From Flectobacillus longus (GTDB lineage: Bacteria; Bacteroidota; Bacteroidia; Cytophagales; Spirosomataceae), in the NCBI RefSeq assembly GCF_030056705.1, contig NZ_JASHIC010000048.1, forward strand, positions 1 to 32,289: a stretch of 32,289 bases of DNA, given 5' to 3'. The notes under the pieces are model-generated. The model ran no database searches. It was not told the DNA's origin and was given only the letters and a program-made list of their open reading frames with translations. Numbering within the stretch: the stretch's first letter is position 1; every line of letters starts with the position of its first letter. Positions 7,004-14,570 of the stretch are shown here, piece by piece. Both the position numbers and the translations under genes were made by a program.

Positions 7004-7375
7004 ATGAGTAAGCAAATAATTTTCACAGAAAAAGCGCCAGCGGCAATCGGTCCTTATTCACAAGCTGTTCTTTCAAACGGTACTTTATATGTATCTGGTC
7101 AAATCGCCTTGGCGTTGGTAGAAGCAGGTGCAAGCATCCAAGAAGAAACTAAACAAGTGATGGAAAACTTAAAAGCGATTCTTGAAGCAGCAAATATGAC
7201 TTTCGAAAACGTGGTAAAGTGTTCGATTTTTGTAAAAGACATGAACAATTTTGCTTTGATAAACGAAGTGTATGGTAGCTATTTTACGGTTAACCCTCCC
7301 GCTCGCGAAACTGTTGAGGTAGCTCGTTTACCTAAAGACGTGAACGTTGAGATTTCTTGTATTGCAGTAGCCTAA
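7004..7375 (+). CDS. RidA/YjgF/UK114-family protein with a shortened loop
   Basis: A 123-residue protein of the RidA family: IGPYSQAVLSNGTLYVSGQI near the start, the active-site arginine in NPPARETVEVARLPKD, and the final EISCIAVA with the conserved glutamate. RidA hydrolyses reactive enamine/imine intermediates made by PLP enzymes such as threonine dehydratase. The ATG at 7004 matches the family start; an upstream in-frame ATG at 6950 adds 18 residues without homology. The loop after SGQI reads ALALVEAGASIQEET and lacks the usual Pro-x-Thr-Gly turn, appearing about two or three residues shorter than typical members. Function is likely retained because the catalytic residues are present. Confidence 0.87.
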   Translation: MSKQIIFTEKAPAAIGPYSQAVLSNGTLYVSGQIALALVEAGASIQEETKQVMENLKAILEAANMTFENVVKCSIFVKDMNNFALINEVYGSYFTVNPPARETVEVARLPKDVNVEISCIAVA

Positions 7376-7507
7376 TTGGCATTCGGGTATCTGCTTTCGG
7401 CTTTAATGGTATTCTATTTTAAAATATGATATAGCTCAAAGCCCAGTCCATCCATATATAATAGTAGTAATCGAAGAATTGTGAAAACTGCTGATATTGG
7501 ATGTTTC

Positions 7508-7563
7508 ATTTCGGATAGGGGTGTCATTGTTTCTTTTGAGTAATAAGCACCCCTATCCGAAAT
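7508..7563. repeat. 16-bp perfect inverted repeat
   Basis: ATTTCGGATAGGGGTG (7508-7523) is matched by its exact reverse complement (7548-7563) across a 24-base loop. It lies between the RidA-family gene and gltX. No U-run follows on either strand, so it is more likely a mobile or degenerate intergenic repeat than a simple terminator. Confidence 0.75.
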
Positions 7564-7670
7564 CTCAAATCTCAAATCCGATATAGCCCTGCTCATGGAT
7601 GGATTTTTCTTGATTCCTCTCTTTCTCTGCTATTTTTCCTTTTCCGTACAATATTCACATAAATCTCAAT

Positions 7671-7678
7671 TATCTTTG
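7671..7678 (+). promoter_or_regulatory. Promoter -7 box for gltX
   Basis: TATCTTTG matches the Bacteroidota -7 consensus TAnnTTTG exactly and lies 24 bases before the gltX start codon. No convincing TTTG -33 element is visible at the expected distance, so this is a partial promoter match. Confidence 0.5.
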
Positions 7679-7702
7679 CAGTCTGAATAAAACCAAGAGA
7701 TA

Positions 7703-9199
7703 ATGAGTCAAGAAGTTAGAGTTCGATTTGCTCCAAGTCCTACAGGACCTTTGCATATTGGTGGAGTAAGAACAGCACTGTATAATTATTTATTAGCTAA
7801 AAAATTAGGGGGCAAAATGTTGCTCCGTATTGAAGATACAGACCAAAACCGCTTTGTTCCTGGCGCTGAACAATACATCATTGAGTCGCTTCAATGGTTA
7901 GGAATCACTATTGACGAAGGCGTTGGTGTAGGCGGTCCACATGAGCCATATCGCCAATCTGAGCGTTCGGCTATTTATCAAGAACACGCCCAAATCTTAT
8001 TAGATGCAGGCAAAGCTTACTATGCTTTTGATACGTCTGAAGAATTAGACGCGATGCGTGCTACTTTCGAAAGTCAAGGTTCGGCATTCCAATACAATGC
8101 TGTAACTCGTACTCGCTTAAAAAACTCGTTGACCTTATCGGAAGAAGAGGTTAAAGCAAAAATCGAAGCAGGCGAACCGTATGTAATTCGTTTGAAAGTA
8201 CCAGCCAAAGAAGAAATCCGTTTCAAAGATTTAATCCGTGATTGGGTACATGTTCACTCTTCGACAATCGACGATAAAGTTTTGATGAAGTCTGACGGTT
8301 TACCAACTTATCACTTGGCAAACGTTGTTGATGACCATTTGATGAATATCACCCACGTAATTCGTGGAGAAGAATGGTTACCTTCGGCGCCATTGCACGT
8401 GATGTTGTATCGTGCATTTGGTTGGGAAAACACCATGCCTCAATTTGCTCACCTTCCATTATTGCTTAAACCAGAAGGCAATGGCAAATTATCAAAACGT
8501 GATGCAGAAATCGGAGGTTTCCCAGTATTCCCATTAGAATGGACTAACCCTGAAGGCGTAAAATCAATTGGTTTTAGAGAAGAAGGCTATTTGAAAGAAG
8601 CTTTAATCAACTTCTTGGCTTTCTTAGGCTGGAACCCAGGCACCGAACAAGAAATTTTCAGTTTGGAAGAATTGACACAGGCTTTCTCTTTGGAGCGTAT
8701 CAATAAATCGGGTGCCAAATTTGACATTAATAAAGCCAAATGGTACAACGAACAGTATTTACGTCAACAAAGCGATGAGGCTTTGGCATCTCAATACTTG
8801 ACAGACTTTGAAACTGACAAAGCGGTAAAAATCGTTCACTTATTCAAAGAACGTGTAACATTCCCTCAGCAAATTGTATCAGAAGCTAATGCGCTATTTG
8901 TAGCTCCAACAAGTTATGACCAAGCGGTTATTGCTTCAAAATGGAACGACGATGCTAAAAAAGCAATCACTGCTTTCAAAGAGGCATTGCCAGCTTTAGA
9001 CAATTTTGTAGCCGACGAAATCAAACATACCTTATCAGCCGAATTAGAAAAACTAGGCATTAAAATGGGGAAAGTTATGCAGGCACTTCGTGTAGCTGTT
9101 ACAGGTGCAGGTGCAGGTCCTGACTTGATGCTCTTGATGGAGATTATCGGCAAAGATGCCGTTATTCAACGCCTTGATACAGCATTGACTACCTTGTAG
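7703..9199 (+). CDS. gltX: Glutamyl-tRNA synthetase
   Basis: A 498-residue class I aminoacyl-tRNA synthetase that charges tRNA(Glu) with glutamate in the cytoplasm. The Rossmann ATP-binding signature is PSPTGPLHIGG (HIGG at 18-21), and the second class I motif KLSKR is at 262-266. The expected RIEDTDQNR and GEEWLPSAPLHVMLY segments lie between them, and the C-terminal anticodon-binding region is complete. Full length and the near-N-terminal motif confirm the start. Because gatC follows 415 bases downstream, this enzyme may also mischarge tRNA(Gln) for GatCAB to amidate; whether it is discriminating cannot be decided from sequence alone. Expression probably starts from the TATCTTTG box. Confidence 0.97.
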   Translation: MSQEVRVRFAPSPTGPLHIGGVRTALYNYLLAKKLGGKMLLRIEDTDQNRFVPGAEQYIIESLQWLGITIDEGVGVGGPHEPYRQSERSAIYQEHAQILLDAGKAYYAFDTSEELDAMRATFESQGSAFQYNAVTRTRLKNSLTLSEEEVKAKIEAGEPYVIRLKVPAKEEIRFKDLIRDWVHVHSSTIDDKVLMKSDGLPTYHLANVVDDHLMNITHVIRGEEWLPSAPLHVMLYRAFGWENTMPQFAHLPLLLKPEGNGKLSKRDAEIGGFPVFPLEWTNPEGVKSIGFREEGYLKEALINFLAFLGWNPGTEQEIFSLEELTQAFSLERINKSGAKFDINKAKWYNEQYLRQQSDEALASQYLTDFETDKAVKIVHLFKERVTFPQQIVSEANALFVAPTSYDQAVIASKWNDDAKKAITAFKEALPALDNFVADEIKHTLSAELEKLGIKMGKVMQALRVAVTGAGAGPDLMLLMEIIGKDAVIQRLDTALTTL

Positions 9200-9398
9200 T
9201 TTGCTACTCAATAAAGCTTGTTTAACACGGTGTTTAGGATTTTTGATTTTGTAGGTAAGTAATAGTTTTTTTACCTTGAATCTTTACTGCTTTATCTCTC
9301 AAAGATAAATTAGTAAATAAATGATTAAGTGCTTAATTTAGACCTTTGAGAAGTATTTGAGTAATTATTTTCTCACCTCAAAATTTCTAAACTACGTT

Positions 9399-9587
9399 AT
9401 GGCAAAGAAAAAAGACAACGCAAAAAATGAACTCCCGAAAGTTCATGACGAACTTGCTGGATTCGATATAACAATCAACTCTTTCGGAGAAATCAATCGA
9501 ACTGTTGACATCAATAAAATCAATGAGTTTTTGAATAAACACATGGATGATAAAAAGTTGAGAGGTCGTGATGATTTAGAGAAATGA
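9399..9587 (+). CDS. Conserved-looking small protein upstream of gatC
   Basis: A 62-residue soluble protein starting MAKKKDNAKNE. After a Lys-rich start comes a compact region (about 15-60) with ELAGFDITINSFGEI, DINKINEFLNKHMDD and a basic-acidic end. No signal peptide, cysteine or membrane segment is present. The ATG at 9399 is preferred over the frame start at 9357, whose extra 14 residues lack plausible folding character. It sits 26 bases before gatC on the same strand, so the two are probably co-transcribed. I cannot assign a function; a link to tRNA amidation is only suggested by position. Confidence 0.7.
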   Translation: MAKKKDNAKNELPKVHDELAGFDITINSFGEINRTVDINKINEFLNKHMDDKKLRGRDDLEK

Positions 9588-9613
9588 GAATCTGTTAACT
9601 AAATTATTTTCTG

Positions 9614-9901
9614 ATGAAAATCGACAAAGAAGCTTTACAGAAGATTGCTCATTTGGCAAGACTCGAAATGCCCGCATCTACTGAAGATGAAATGATGGGT
9701 TCGCTCAACTCTGTGTTGACATGGATGGAAGAACTCAATGAGGTTGACACGGCAGACATAAAACCTTTAACGCACATGAGCCTTGAGGTAAATGCTTTGC
9801 GTGAGGATAAAGTTATACCAAACATCTCTCGTGAACAAGGTTTGAAAAACGCGCCAAAACAAGACGGTGAGTATTTTAGAGTTCCGAAAGTAATTGAGTG
9901 A
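9614..9901 (+). CDS. gatC: Asp/Glu-tRNA amidotransferase subunit C
   Basis: A 95-residue GatC. The N-terminal helical part IDKEALQKIAHLARLEM and the segment LTWMEELNEVDTADIKPLTH are family hallmarks, as is the Arg-Glu-Asp stretch before the extended tail FRVPKVIE. GatC wraps around GatA and GatB as the scaffold of the complex that converts Glu-tRNA(Gln) and/or Asp-tRNA(Asn) to the amidated forms. gatA and gatB are not in the window, so the complex is encoded at scattered loci, as is common in this phylum. The gene lies downstream of gltX and a 62-residue small protein and ends before a strong hairpin at 9973-10024. Confidence 0.95.
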   Translation: MKIDKEALQKIAHLARLEMPASTEDEMMGSLNSVLTWMEELNEVDTADIKPLTHMSLEVNALREDKVIPNISREQGLKNAPKQDGEYFRVPKVIE

Positions 9902-9972
9902 TTTAGCGAATGAGTGATTGTTTTTATCTACAAACAGTTGGTAAGAATACAATGCCTTTCGTCTAAAAATTA

Positions 9973-10024
9973 CAATATCAAAAAAGCGGTCGAAAAATAA
10001 TTTTCGACCGCTTTTTTGATATTG
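9973..10024. terminator. Bidirectional terminator-like 24-bp perfect hairpin
   Basis: A perfect 24-bp inverted repeat (9973-9996 and 10001-10024) with a 4-base loop; its core is AGCGGTCGAAAA and its complement. Six T residues lie in the 3' arm on both strands. It separates the rightward gatC from the leftward metE and is well placed to stop transcription from both sides. Confidence 0.8.
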
Positions 10025-10149
10025 GAGAATAACCCTAATCCCAAAATTTTGATTGAATGAGATTATTACGCTACTTTTAGATGCAAAGCATTGCGTCTCT
10101 ACTAGTGAAATATAAAATATAATCACCAATCACTCAATTAGAGAAAGGC

Positions 10150-12480
10150 TTATTTTACTGTTGCACCAACTTCGACTCTTAATGCTTCAGCAGCGCCTAC
10201 CATGTTTTTCAAGGCTTTTTCGGTTTCTTCCCAATGACGAGTCTTCAGTCCACAATCAGGATTTACCCAAAGGTTTTCTAATGAAATATAGGTCAATGCT
10301 TTTTCCAAAAGGGTTGTAATTTCTTCCACCGTCGGTACTCTTGGGGAGTGAATATCATATACCCCTGGTCCAATTTCGTTTGGATATTTAAACTCAGCAA
10401 AAGCATCCAATAATTCCATTTGCGAACGAGAAGTTTCTATCGTAATTACATCAGCATCCAAATCAGCAATCGAATCAATAATATCATTAAATTCTGAATA
10501 GCAAGCATGTGTATGTATTTGCGTACGATTAGATACGCCTGAAGCACTCAAACGAAAGGCTTTAACAGCCCAATCCAAATAAATTGGTGCATTTTCTTTT
10601 CTTAAAGGTAAACCTTCACGTATGGCTGGTTCGTCAATCTGGATAATTTTTATGCCTGCTTTTTCTAAAGCAACAACTTCCTCACGGATAGCTAATGCCA
10701 ACTGAAATGCTGTTAATCGTCTTGGTTGGTCGTCTCTCACAAATGACCACTGCAACATCGTTATAGGTCCTGTGAGCATTCCTTTCACAATTTTAGAAGT
10801 TTGTGATTGTGCATATTTCGTCCAGCGAACTGTCATATCTCCTTTGCGCTCAATATCTCCAAAAATAATGGGAGGTTTCACACAACGGCTGCCATAACTT
10901 TGTACCCAGCCATTTTGAGAAAATACATAACCAGACAATAGCTCACCAAAGTATTCAACCATATCATTACGCTCGAACTCGCCATGAACTAATACGTCTA
11001 AGCCTAATTCTTCTTGCCAGTGTATGGCCTTTTTGATTTCAGTTTCTACTTCTTGTGTATACACTTCATCAGAAATTAGACCTTTTTTATAATTAGCTCT
11101 CAACTGACGCACTTCTGTCGTTTGTGGGAAAGAACCAATCGTTGTTGTAGGCAATAATGGCAACTGTAATAATTCTTTTTGAATCGACTGGCGAAGTGCA
11201 AAGGGTACTTCACGCTCAAAATCGGCGTTTTTAATCCCCTGAATTTGAGACTTAACCGTTGCTCTGTGAATTAGTGTTGAAGATTTTCTACTTTCAATAG
11301 CCTGTTGATTTTCAGTCAAAATAGATGCTAAACTGCTAAACAATTGTGGTTTGGTCAGATCAGCTAAGGTACGCACCTCTTTCAATTTTTGTTTAGCAAA
11401 AGCCATCCAGTTTTTAATCGTCGGAGTTAATACACTTTCATCTTTTTCCAAATCCAAATCGTAAGGCGTATGCAATAATGAACACGATGGTGCAATCCAA
11501 ACACGCTCTTCTCCAAGTTTTGAAAGGGCTTTTTCAATAAAACTTAAAGAGTTCGTAAAATCATTTTTCCAAATATTTCGACCATCTACTAAGCCCAACG
11601 AAAGTTTGGTTGTTCCATTAACAAAAGCCTCTTGATTGAGAATATCGCCTAATTGTGAAGGGCAACGAACTAAATCAATATGAATACAATCGACAGGGAG
11701 GCTCAAGATAGTAGATAGATTATCGCCAGAACATTCAAAATAAGTCGCCAAAACGATTTGAAGGGCAGGCAATGCTTTTCTAATTTGCTGATAAACTTCT
11801 TGGAAAACAGCTCTTTCTTTTGTCGACAAATCCATGACCAAATAAGGCTCATCAATTTGAATGGTATGTGCGCCACGACTTTCAAGTTCCTGTAATAACT
11901 CGATATAAACAGGCAACAAACGCTGAATCAAGTCAAGACGATTAAATCCTTTTTCCTTTTCTTTTCCTAAAAGTAGATATGAAACAGGGCCAATCAAGAC
12001 AGGCTTAGTAGTAATATCCAAGCGTTTAGCCTCTTCAAACTCTTGAATGGGTTTATTTGAGAATCTATAAAACTGTTGATTTTTAGTAAATTCAGGGACG
12101 ATATAGTGATAATTGGTATCAAACCATTTAGTCATCTCGCAGGCTACGACGTCAAAACCTTCTTTCTGATAACCGCGCGCCATAGCAAAATAAATATCTA
12201 ATTCTTTGCTAGATTTTCCATCAACTAATGCCTGATAACGTTGTGGAATTACGCCTAGTGTCAATGACAAGTCCAGTACATGATCATACAACGAAAAATC
12301 GTTACTTGGAATAAGGTCAATGCCGTTTTCCTGCTGAACTTTCCAGTGTTCTAATCTCAACTGATAAGCTTGAGACTGTAATTCTTCTTTACTGATTTTG
12401 CCTGACCAGTATTGTTCGCAGGCTTTTTTGAGTTCTCTTTTGCTACCGATACGTGGATAGCCAAGGTTGTGAGTAAGCAT
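10150..12480 (-). CDS. metE: Cobalamin-independent methionine synthase
   Basis: A 776-residue MetE, full length. It transfers the methyl group of 5-methyltetrahydropteroyl-polyglutamate to homocysteine without B12. The N-terminal half begins MLTHNLGYPRIGSKRELKKA. The C-terminal catalytic half has LLPTTTIGSFPQT, the zinc-site motif HTHACYSEF (His and Cys ligands) and NPDCGLKTRHWEE (third Cys). The ATG at 12480 matches the family start; the 12 extra codons to 12516 do not belong. The gene stands alone on the minus strand behind a cobalamin riboswitch about 500 bases upstream. That implies repression when B12 is plentiful and suggests that the organism also has a B12-dependent MetH elsewhere (inference). 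Confidence 0.97.
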   Translation of the reverse strand: MLTHNLGYPRIGSKRELKKACEQYWSGKISKEELQSQAYQLRLEHWKVQQENGIDLIPSNDFSLYDHVLDLSLTLGVIPQRYQALVDGKSSKELDIYFAMARGYQKEGFDVVACEMTKWFDTNYHYIVPEFTKNQQFYRFSNKPIQEFEEAKRLDITTKPVLIGPVSYLLLGKEKEKGFNRLDLIQRLLPVYIELLQELESRGAHTIQIDEPYLVMDLSTKERAVFQEVYQQIRKALPALQIVLATYFECSGDNLSTILSLPVDCIHIDLVRCPSQLGDILNQEAFVNGTTKLSLGLVDGRNIWKNDFTNSLSFIEKALSKLGEERVWIAPSCSLLHTPYDLDLEKDESVLTPTIKNWMAFAKQKLKEVRTLADLTKPQLFSSLASILTENQQAIESRKSSTLIHRATVKSQIQGIKNADFEREVPFALRQSIQKELLQLPLLPTTTIGSFPQTTEVRQLRANYKKGLISDEVYTQEVETEIKKAIHWQEELGLDVLVHGEFERNDMVEYFGELLSGYVFSQNGWVQSYGSRCVKPPIIFGDIERKGDMTVRWTKYAQSQTSKIVKGMLTGPITMLQWSFVRDDQPRRLTAFQLALAIREEVVALEKAGIKIIQIDEPAIREGLPLRKENAPIYLDWAVKAFRLSASGVSNRTQIHTHACYSEFNDIIDSIADLDADVITIETSRSQMELLDAFAEFKYPNEIGPGVYDIHSPRVPTVEEITTLLEKALTYISLENLWVNPDCGLKTRHWEETEKALKNMVGAAEALRVEVGATVK

Positions 12481-12483
12481 GTT

Positions 12484-12514
12484 GGTTGAATGTTTAAAAA
12501 TGAAATACTCAACC
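12484..12514 (-). promoter_or_regulatory. Stem next to the metE start codon
   Basis: On the metE transcript, GGTTGA (12514-12509) can pair with TCAACC (12489-12484), closing a 19-base AT-rich loop that ends 3 bases before the ATG. Such a stem could hide the initiation region. It is short, so chance is possible. Confidence 0.3.
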
Positions 12515-12560
12515 ATTTAGGCACAACACACAAAACCTTCAACGAATGGAACAGATTTTT

Positions 12561-12648
12561 CAAAAGCTTTCAGGTATCAGCTTTTGGCTTTCTCAAAAGC
12601 AAACATCACAAAACACCACATTTTGATGTTTAACAAAAGCTGACCTGA
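12561..12648 (-). promoter_or_regulatory. Mutually exclusive hairpins in the metE leader
   Basis: TCAGGTCAGCTTTTG (12648-12634, minus strand) can pair with CAAAAGCTGATACCTGA (12586-12570) with a 2-base bulge, enclosing an inner stem AAACATCA/TGATGTTT. Alternatively, CAAAAGCT of the second arm can pair with AGCTTTTG at 12568-12561. The two folds compete for the same bases. No U-run follows either stem, so any role in the riboswitch response is inferred. Confidence 0.35.
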
Positions 12649-12740
12649 ATTTATATCAATAGAGCTTATTATTTTTATGAGTATGTTTAAAAATTTTATC
12701 TGGCATTTGTAGAAAAAACAAATTTTCATTTTGACACTCC

Positions 12741-12826
12741 TTACTTTTCTTGTCTTGACACAAGAAAAGTAACAAAAGAAAGTCAAGAAATCCTAAACTC
12801 GCCTGCGGCTCAAACAACAGGATTTC
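12741..12826. repeat. Hairpin-rich intergenic repeat element in metE leader
   Basis: Two adjacent hairpins: TTACTTTTCTTGT (12741-12753) with its exact complement at 12760-12772, then GAAATCCT (12787-12794) with AGGATTTC (12819-12826) around a GC-rich core GCCTGCGGC. The word order resembles small repetitive elements scattered in intergenic regions of many Bacteroidota genomes; other copies must be outside this window. It lies between the riboswitch and metE. A 69-residue minus-strand frame running through it (12577-12786) is not a credible protein. Confidence 0.5.
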
Positions 12827-12983
12827 AGAAAAACAAATAGATACTTTTATTTTTCAATGACTTATAAAATTTAAACATAGTCTTAAAATCACTAATGTGC
12901 TCAATCACTCATTCGTAAATGAGTTTGAAAAACCAATGCGCGTCCAATACCCTATTCGTGAGAGTCTTGTCATTGAGAAAAGT

Positions 12984-13138
12984 AGCAAGTCTCCTGACTT
13001 ATAACATCGTTGTACTCCTTCTCATTCCAGCTGGAACAATGGATATATTGTACACGACTTGCTCCAAAGAGCGGTTAAATACAGTAGCACGTCTGTTCGT
13101 GATTCACACACGATTCCTTTTTAAACCAAAGCATTGCT
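12984..13138 (-). promoter_or_regulatory. Cobalamin (adenosylcobalamin/B12) riboswitch aptamer
   Basis: Read on the minus strand, the segment shows the conserved blocks in order. GGTTTAAAAAGGAATCG matches the P3-P4 strand of the consensus. TCGTG-TGTGAAT-CACGA is the P5 hairpin with the invariant GAAT. ACAGACGTGCTACTGT corresponds to P6. Later come CCATTG (a B12-box variant), GGAATGAGAAGG and AAGTCAGGAGACTTGCT, the family's 3' signature. P1 closes by AGCAA (13138-13134) with TTGCT (12988-12984). Extra stems GCTC/GAGC and TCGTGTAC/GTACAACGA fit peripheral helices. At about 155 bases it is a compact version. Its position upstream of metE is a known use of this riboswitch class: B12 turns the B12-independent enzyme off. 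Confidence 0.9.
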
Positions 13139-13178
13139 TTGATACTACATTTCCGATTGATGTGTAAAATGGATAGGA

Positions 13179-13186
13179 CAAAGGTA
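13179..13186 (-). promoter_or_regulatory. Promoter -7 box for the riboswitch-metE transcript
   Basis: TACCTTTG on the minus strand (13186-13179) is an exact TAnnTTTG match, about 40 bases before the first aptamer helix. That is the place a promoter must occupy for the riboswitch to be transcribed whole. No clear -33 TTTG is seen. Confidence 0.55.
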
Positions 13187-13487
13187 GATTGCCATAAAGA
13201 TATATTTTTACACTTTACTGATTTTTACTAAAAAATTAGATACTTAAATAAAAATATTCAATATATTTAGATATTTTATCCTTAAAAATAAAAAATATAG
13301 ACTTATTTATCTTTTTACAGATTATACAAAAATGAAGCTTCATATAATACTTGAATGAGTTTTTGACCATAATCAAGACAAAAACCAATTATCCTCATGA
13401 TTGTATCTGGAAAATCTTTTTAATTTTAACTATTCAAATAATTGGGATAGTTGATTTTTCTCCATCCTATAAAAGTTGACACGCAAA
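13187..13487. other. AT-rich divergent intergenic stretch
   Basis: About 300 strongly AT-rich bases between the metE promoter and the export operon. The 12-base palindrome ATGAAGCTTCAT lies at 13332-13343. I see no gene, no exact TAnnTTTG box on the plus strand and no RNA motif. Confidence 0.4.
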
Positions 13488-14570
13488 ATGAAACATTGGT
13501 TGACAGGAATTTTATTGGTAGGTCTAGTAACAGGCTGTAAGAAAAAAGTAGAAACGATTTATCCTCAAATTCAGGCAATTTCTGAATCTGTTTATGCCTC
13601 AGGAATTGTAAAAAGTGTCAATCAATATCAGGTTTTTCCCAAAAATACTGGCGTTATTTCTTCTTTGAAAGTGAAAGAAGGGGATTATGTCGAAAAAGGT
13701 CAAATACTTTTTGAAATCGCCAACCCTAGTTCAAAACTCAATATCGAAAACGCAGAATTAAGTTTTGAAAATGCGTCAGTCAAATCTAATCAGGAACGTT
13801 TAAGAGATGCTGTTATCGCCAAAGATTTAGCTTATCAAAAACTTCGTTCAGACTCCTTGCTTTGGCGTCGACAAAATGCTCTTTGGCAACAACAAATCGG
13901 AACAAAAGTAGATCAAGAACAGCGTGAACTAGCCTATCATAACTCCCAAACAGCCTTCCAATCAGCCGAAATACGAGTGAGTGAATTGCGTCGTCAGATT
14001 AAATTTTCTGCTGAACAATCTGCCAAAAATGTCGCTTTGGCCAAGAGTATTGCATCTGACTTTGCCGTTCGAGCCGAGGTATCTGGACGTATTTATAGTT
14101 TTTCGAAAGAAATAGGTGAAATGGTTTCTATCCAAAACCCTGTGGCAATTATCGGCGACGCAAAAGCTTTTATACTTGAATTACAAATCGACGAAGATGA
14201 TATTACTCGTGTCAAAATCGGGCAAAAAATATTGCTTACCTTAGATAGTTACAACAAGCAGGTATTTGAGGCAAAAGTTAATAGCATAGATCCTTTGATG
14301 AATGAAAAAACTAGGACTTTTACGGTAAAAGCTACCTTCATAGCACAGCCTCCTGTTCTGTATCCCAACCTCAATATCGAAGCTAATATCATTACTGCTG
14401 AAAGACCAAAGGTATTGACCATTCCAAGAAATTATTTGGTTGATGAACAGTTTGTGGTAGACAAAGATGGTCAAAAAAAAGCGGTAAAAGTTGGGCTAAA
14501 AGACTTCCAACGTGTCGAAATTTTATCAGGAATCACTGCCCAAGATGCTATCCAAAAACCTACACTATGA
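13488..14570 (+). CDS. Efflux adaptor lipoprotein (HlyD/MacA-like)
   Basis: A 360-residue membrane-fusion protein. The lipobox Val-Thr-Gly-Cys gives lipid Cys17, followed by Lys-Lys-Lys. Then come a biotinyl-lipoyl-like half (about 38-75, with VFPKNTGVISSLKVKEGDYVEKGQILFEI), a long alpha-helical hairpin (about 80-185) and the second lipoyl half with VRAEVSGRIYSFSKEIGEMV. A beta-barrel domain ends the protein. Such adaptors bridge an inner-membrane ABC permease to an outer-membrane channel. The ATG at 13488 is chosen; a TTG frame start at 13476 only adds four residues. Its stop overlaps the permease start (ATGA). The outer-membrane partner is not encoded nearby, and the substrate is unknown. 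Confidence 0.88.
   Translation: MKHWLTGILLVGLVTGCKKKVETIYPQIQAISESVYASGIVKSVNQYQVFPKNTGVISSLKVKEGDYVEKGQILFEIANPSSKLNIENAELSFENASVKSNQERLRDAVIAKDLAYQKLRSDSLLWRRQNALWQQQIGTKVDQEQRELAYHNSQTAFQSAEIRVSELRRQIKFSAEQSAKNVALAKSIASDFAVRAEVSGRIYSFSKEIGEMVSIQNPVAIIGDAKAFILELQIDEDDITRVKIGQKILLTLDSYNKQVFEAKVNSIDPLMNEKTRTFTVKATFIAQPPVLYPNLNIEANIITAERPKVLTIPRNYLVDEQFVVDKDGQKKAVKVGLKDFQRVEILSGITAQDAIQKPTL

Larger units (their letters stand above)
7376..7702. other. Intergenic stretch with degenerate repeats
   Basis: These 327 bases carry no credible gene. The 5' part has words such as TATCTGCTTTCGGCTTT and ATTGGCATTCGG; the middle holds a 16-bp inverted repeat (separate entry); then comes AATCTCAAATCTCAAATCCG, a short tandem pattern. 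Similar words reappear at 15838-15915. The 3' end holds the promoter box of gltX. Confidence 0.5.

Noticed and set aside
7414-7596. 60-residue minus-strand frame between the RidA-family gene and gltX
   Set aside because: Its N-terminus is made by the tandem AATCTCA words and the inverted repeat; it is repeat sequence, not a protein.
12577-12786. 69-residue minus-strand frame in the metE leader
   Set aside because: It runs through hairpin repeats, is rich in Phe, Lys and Cys as AT-rich noncoding DNA gives by chance, and resembles no family.
9908-12915. Inverted copies of CGAATGAGTGATTG flanking metE (9908-9921 and 12915-12902)
   Set aside because: Only 14 bases of low-complexity TGAGT-type sequence, which recurs loosely elsewhere (for example near 10130 and 30950); not enough to call a mobile unit.
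12919-13167. 82-residue plus-strand frame upstream of metE
   Set aside because: It is antisense to the cobalamin riboswitch, whose conserved RNA blocks explain the sequence; the predicted protein has no recognisable features.
12481-13487. SAM riboswitch or tRNA in the region before metE
   Set aside because: I looked for SAM-I/II-type conserved cores and cloverleaf-like T-loop sequences and found none; only the cobalamin motif fits.
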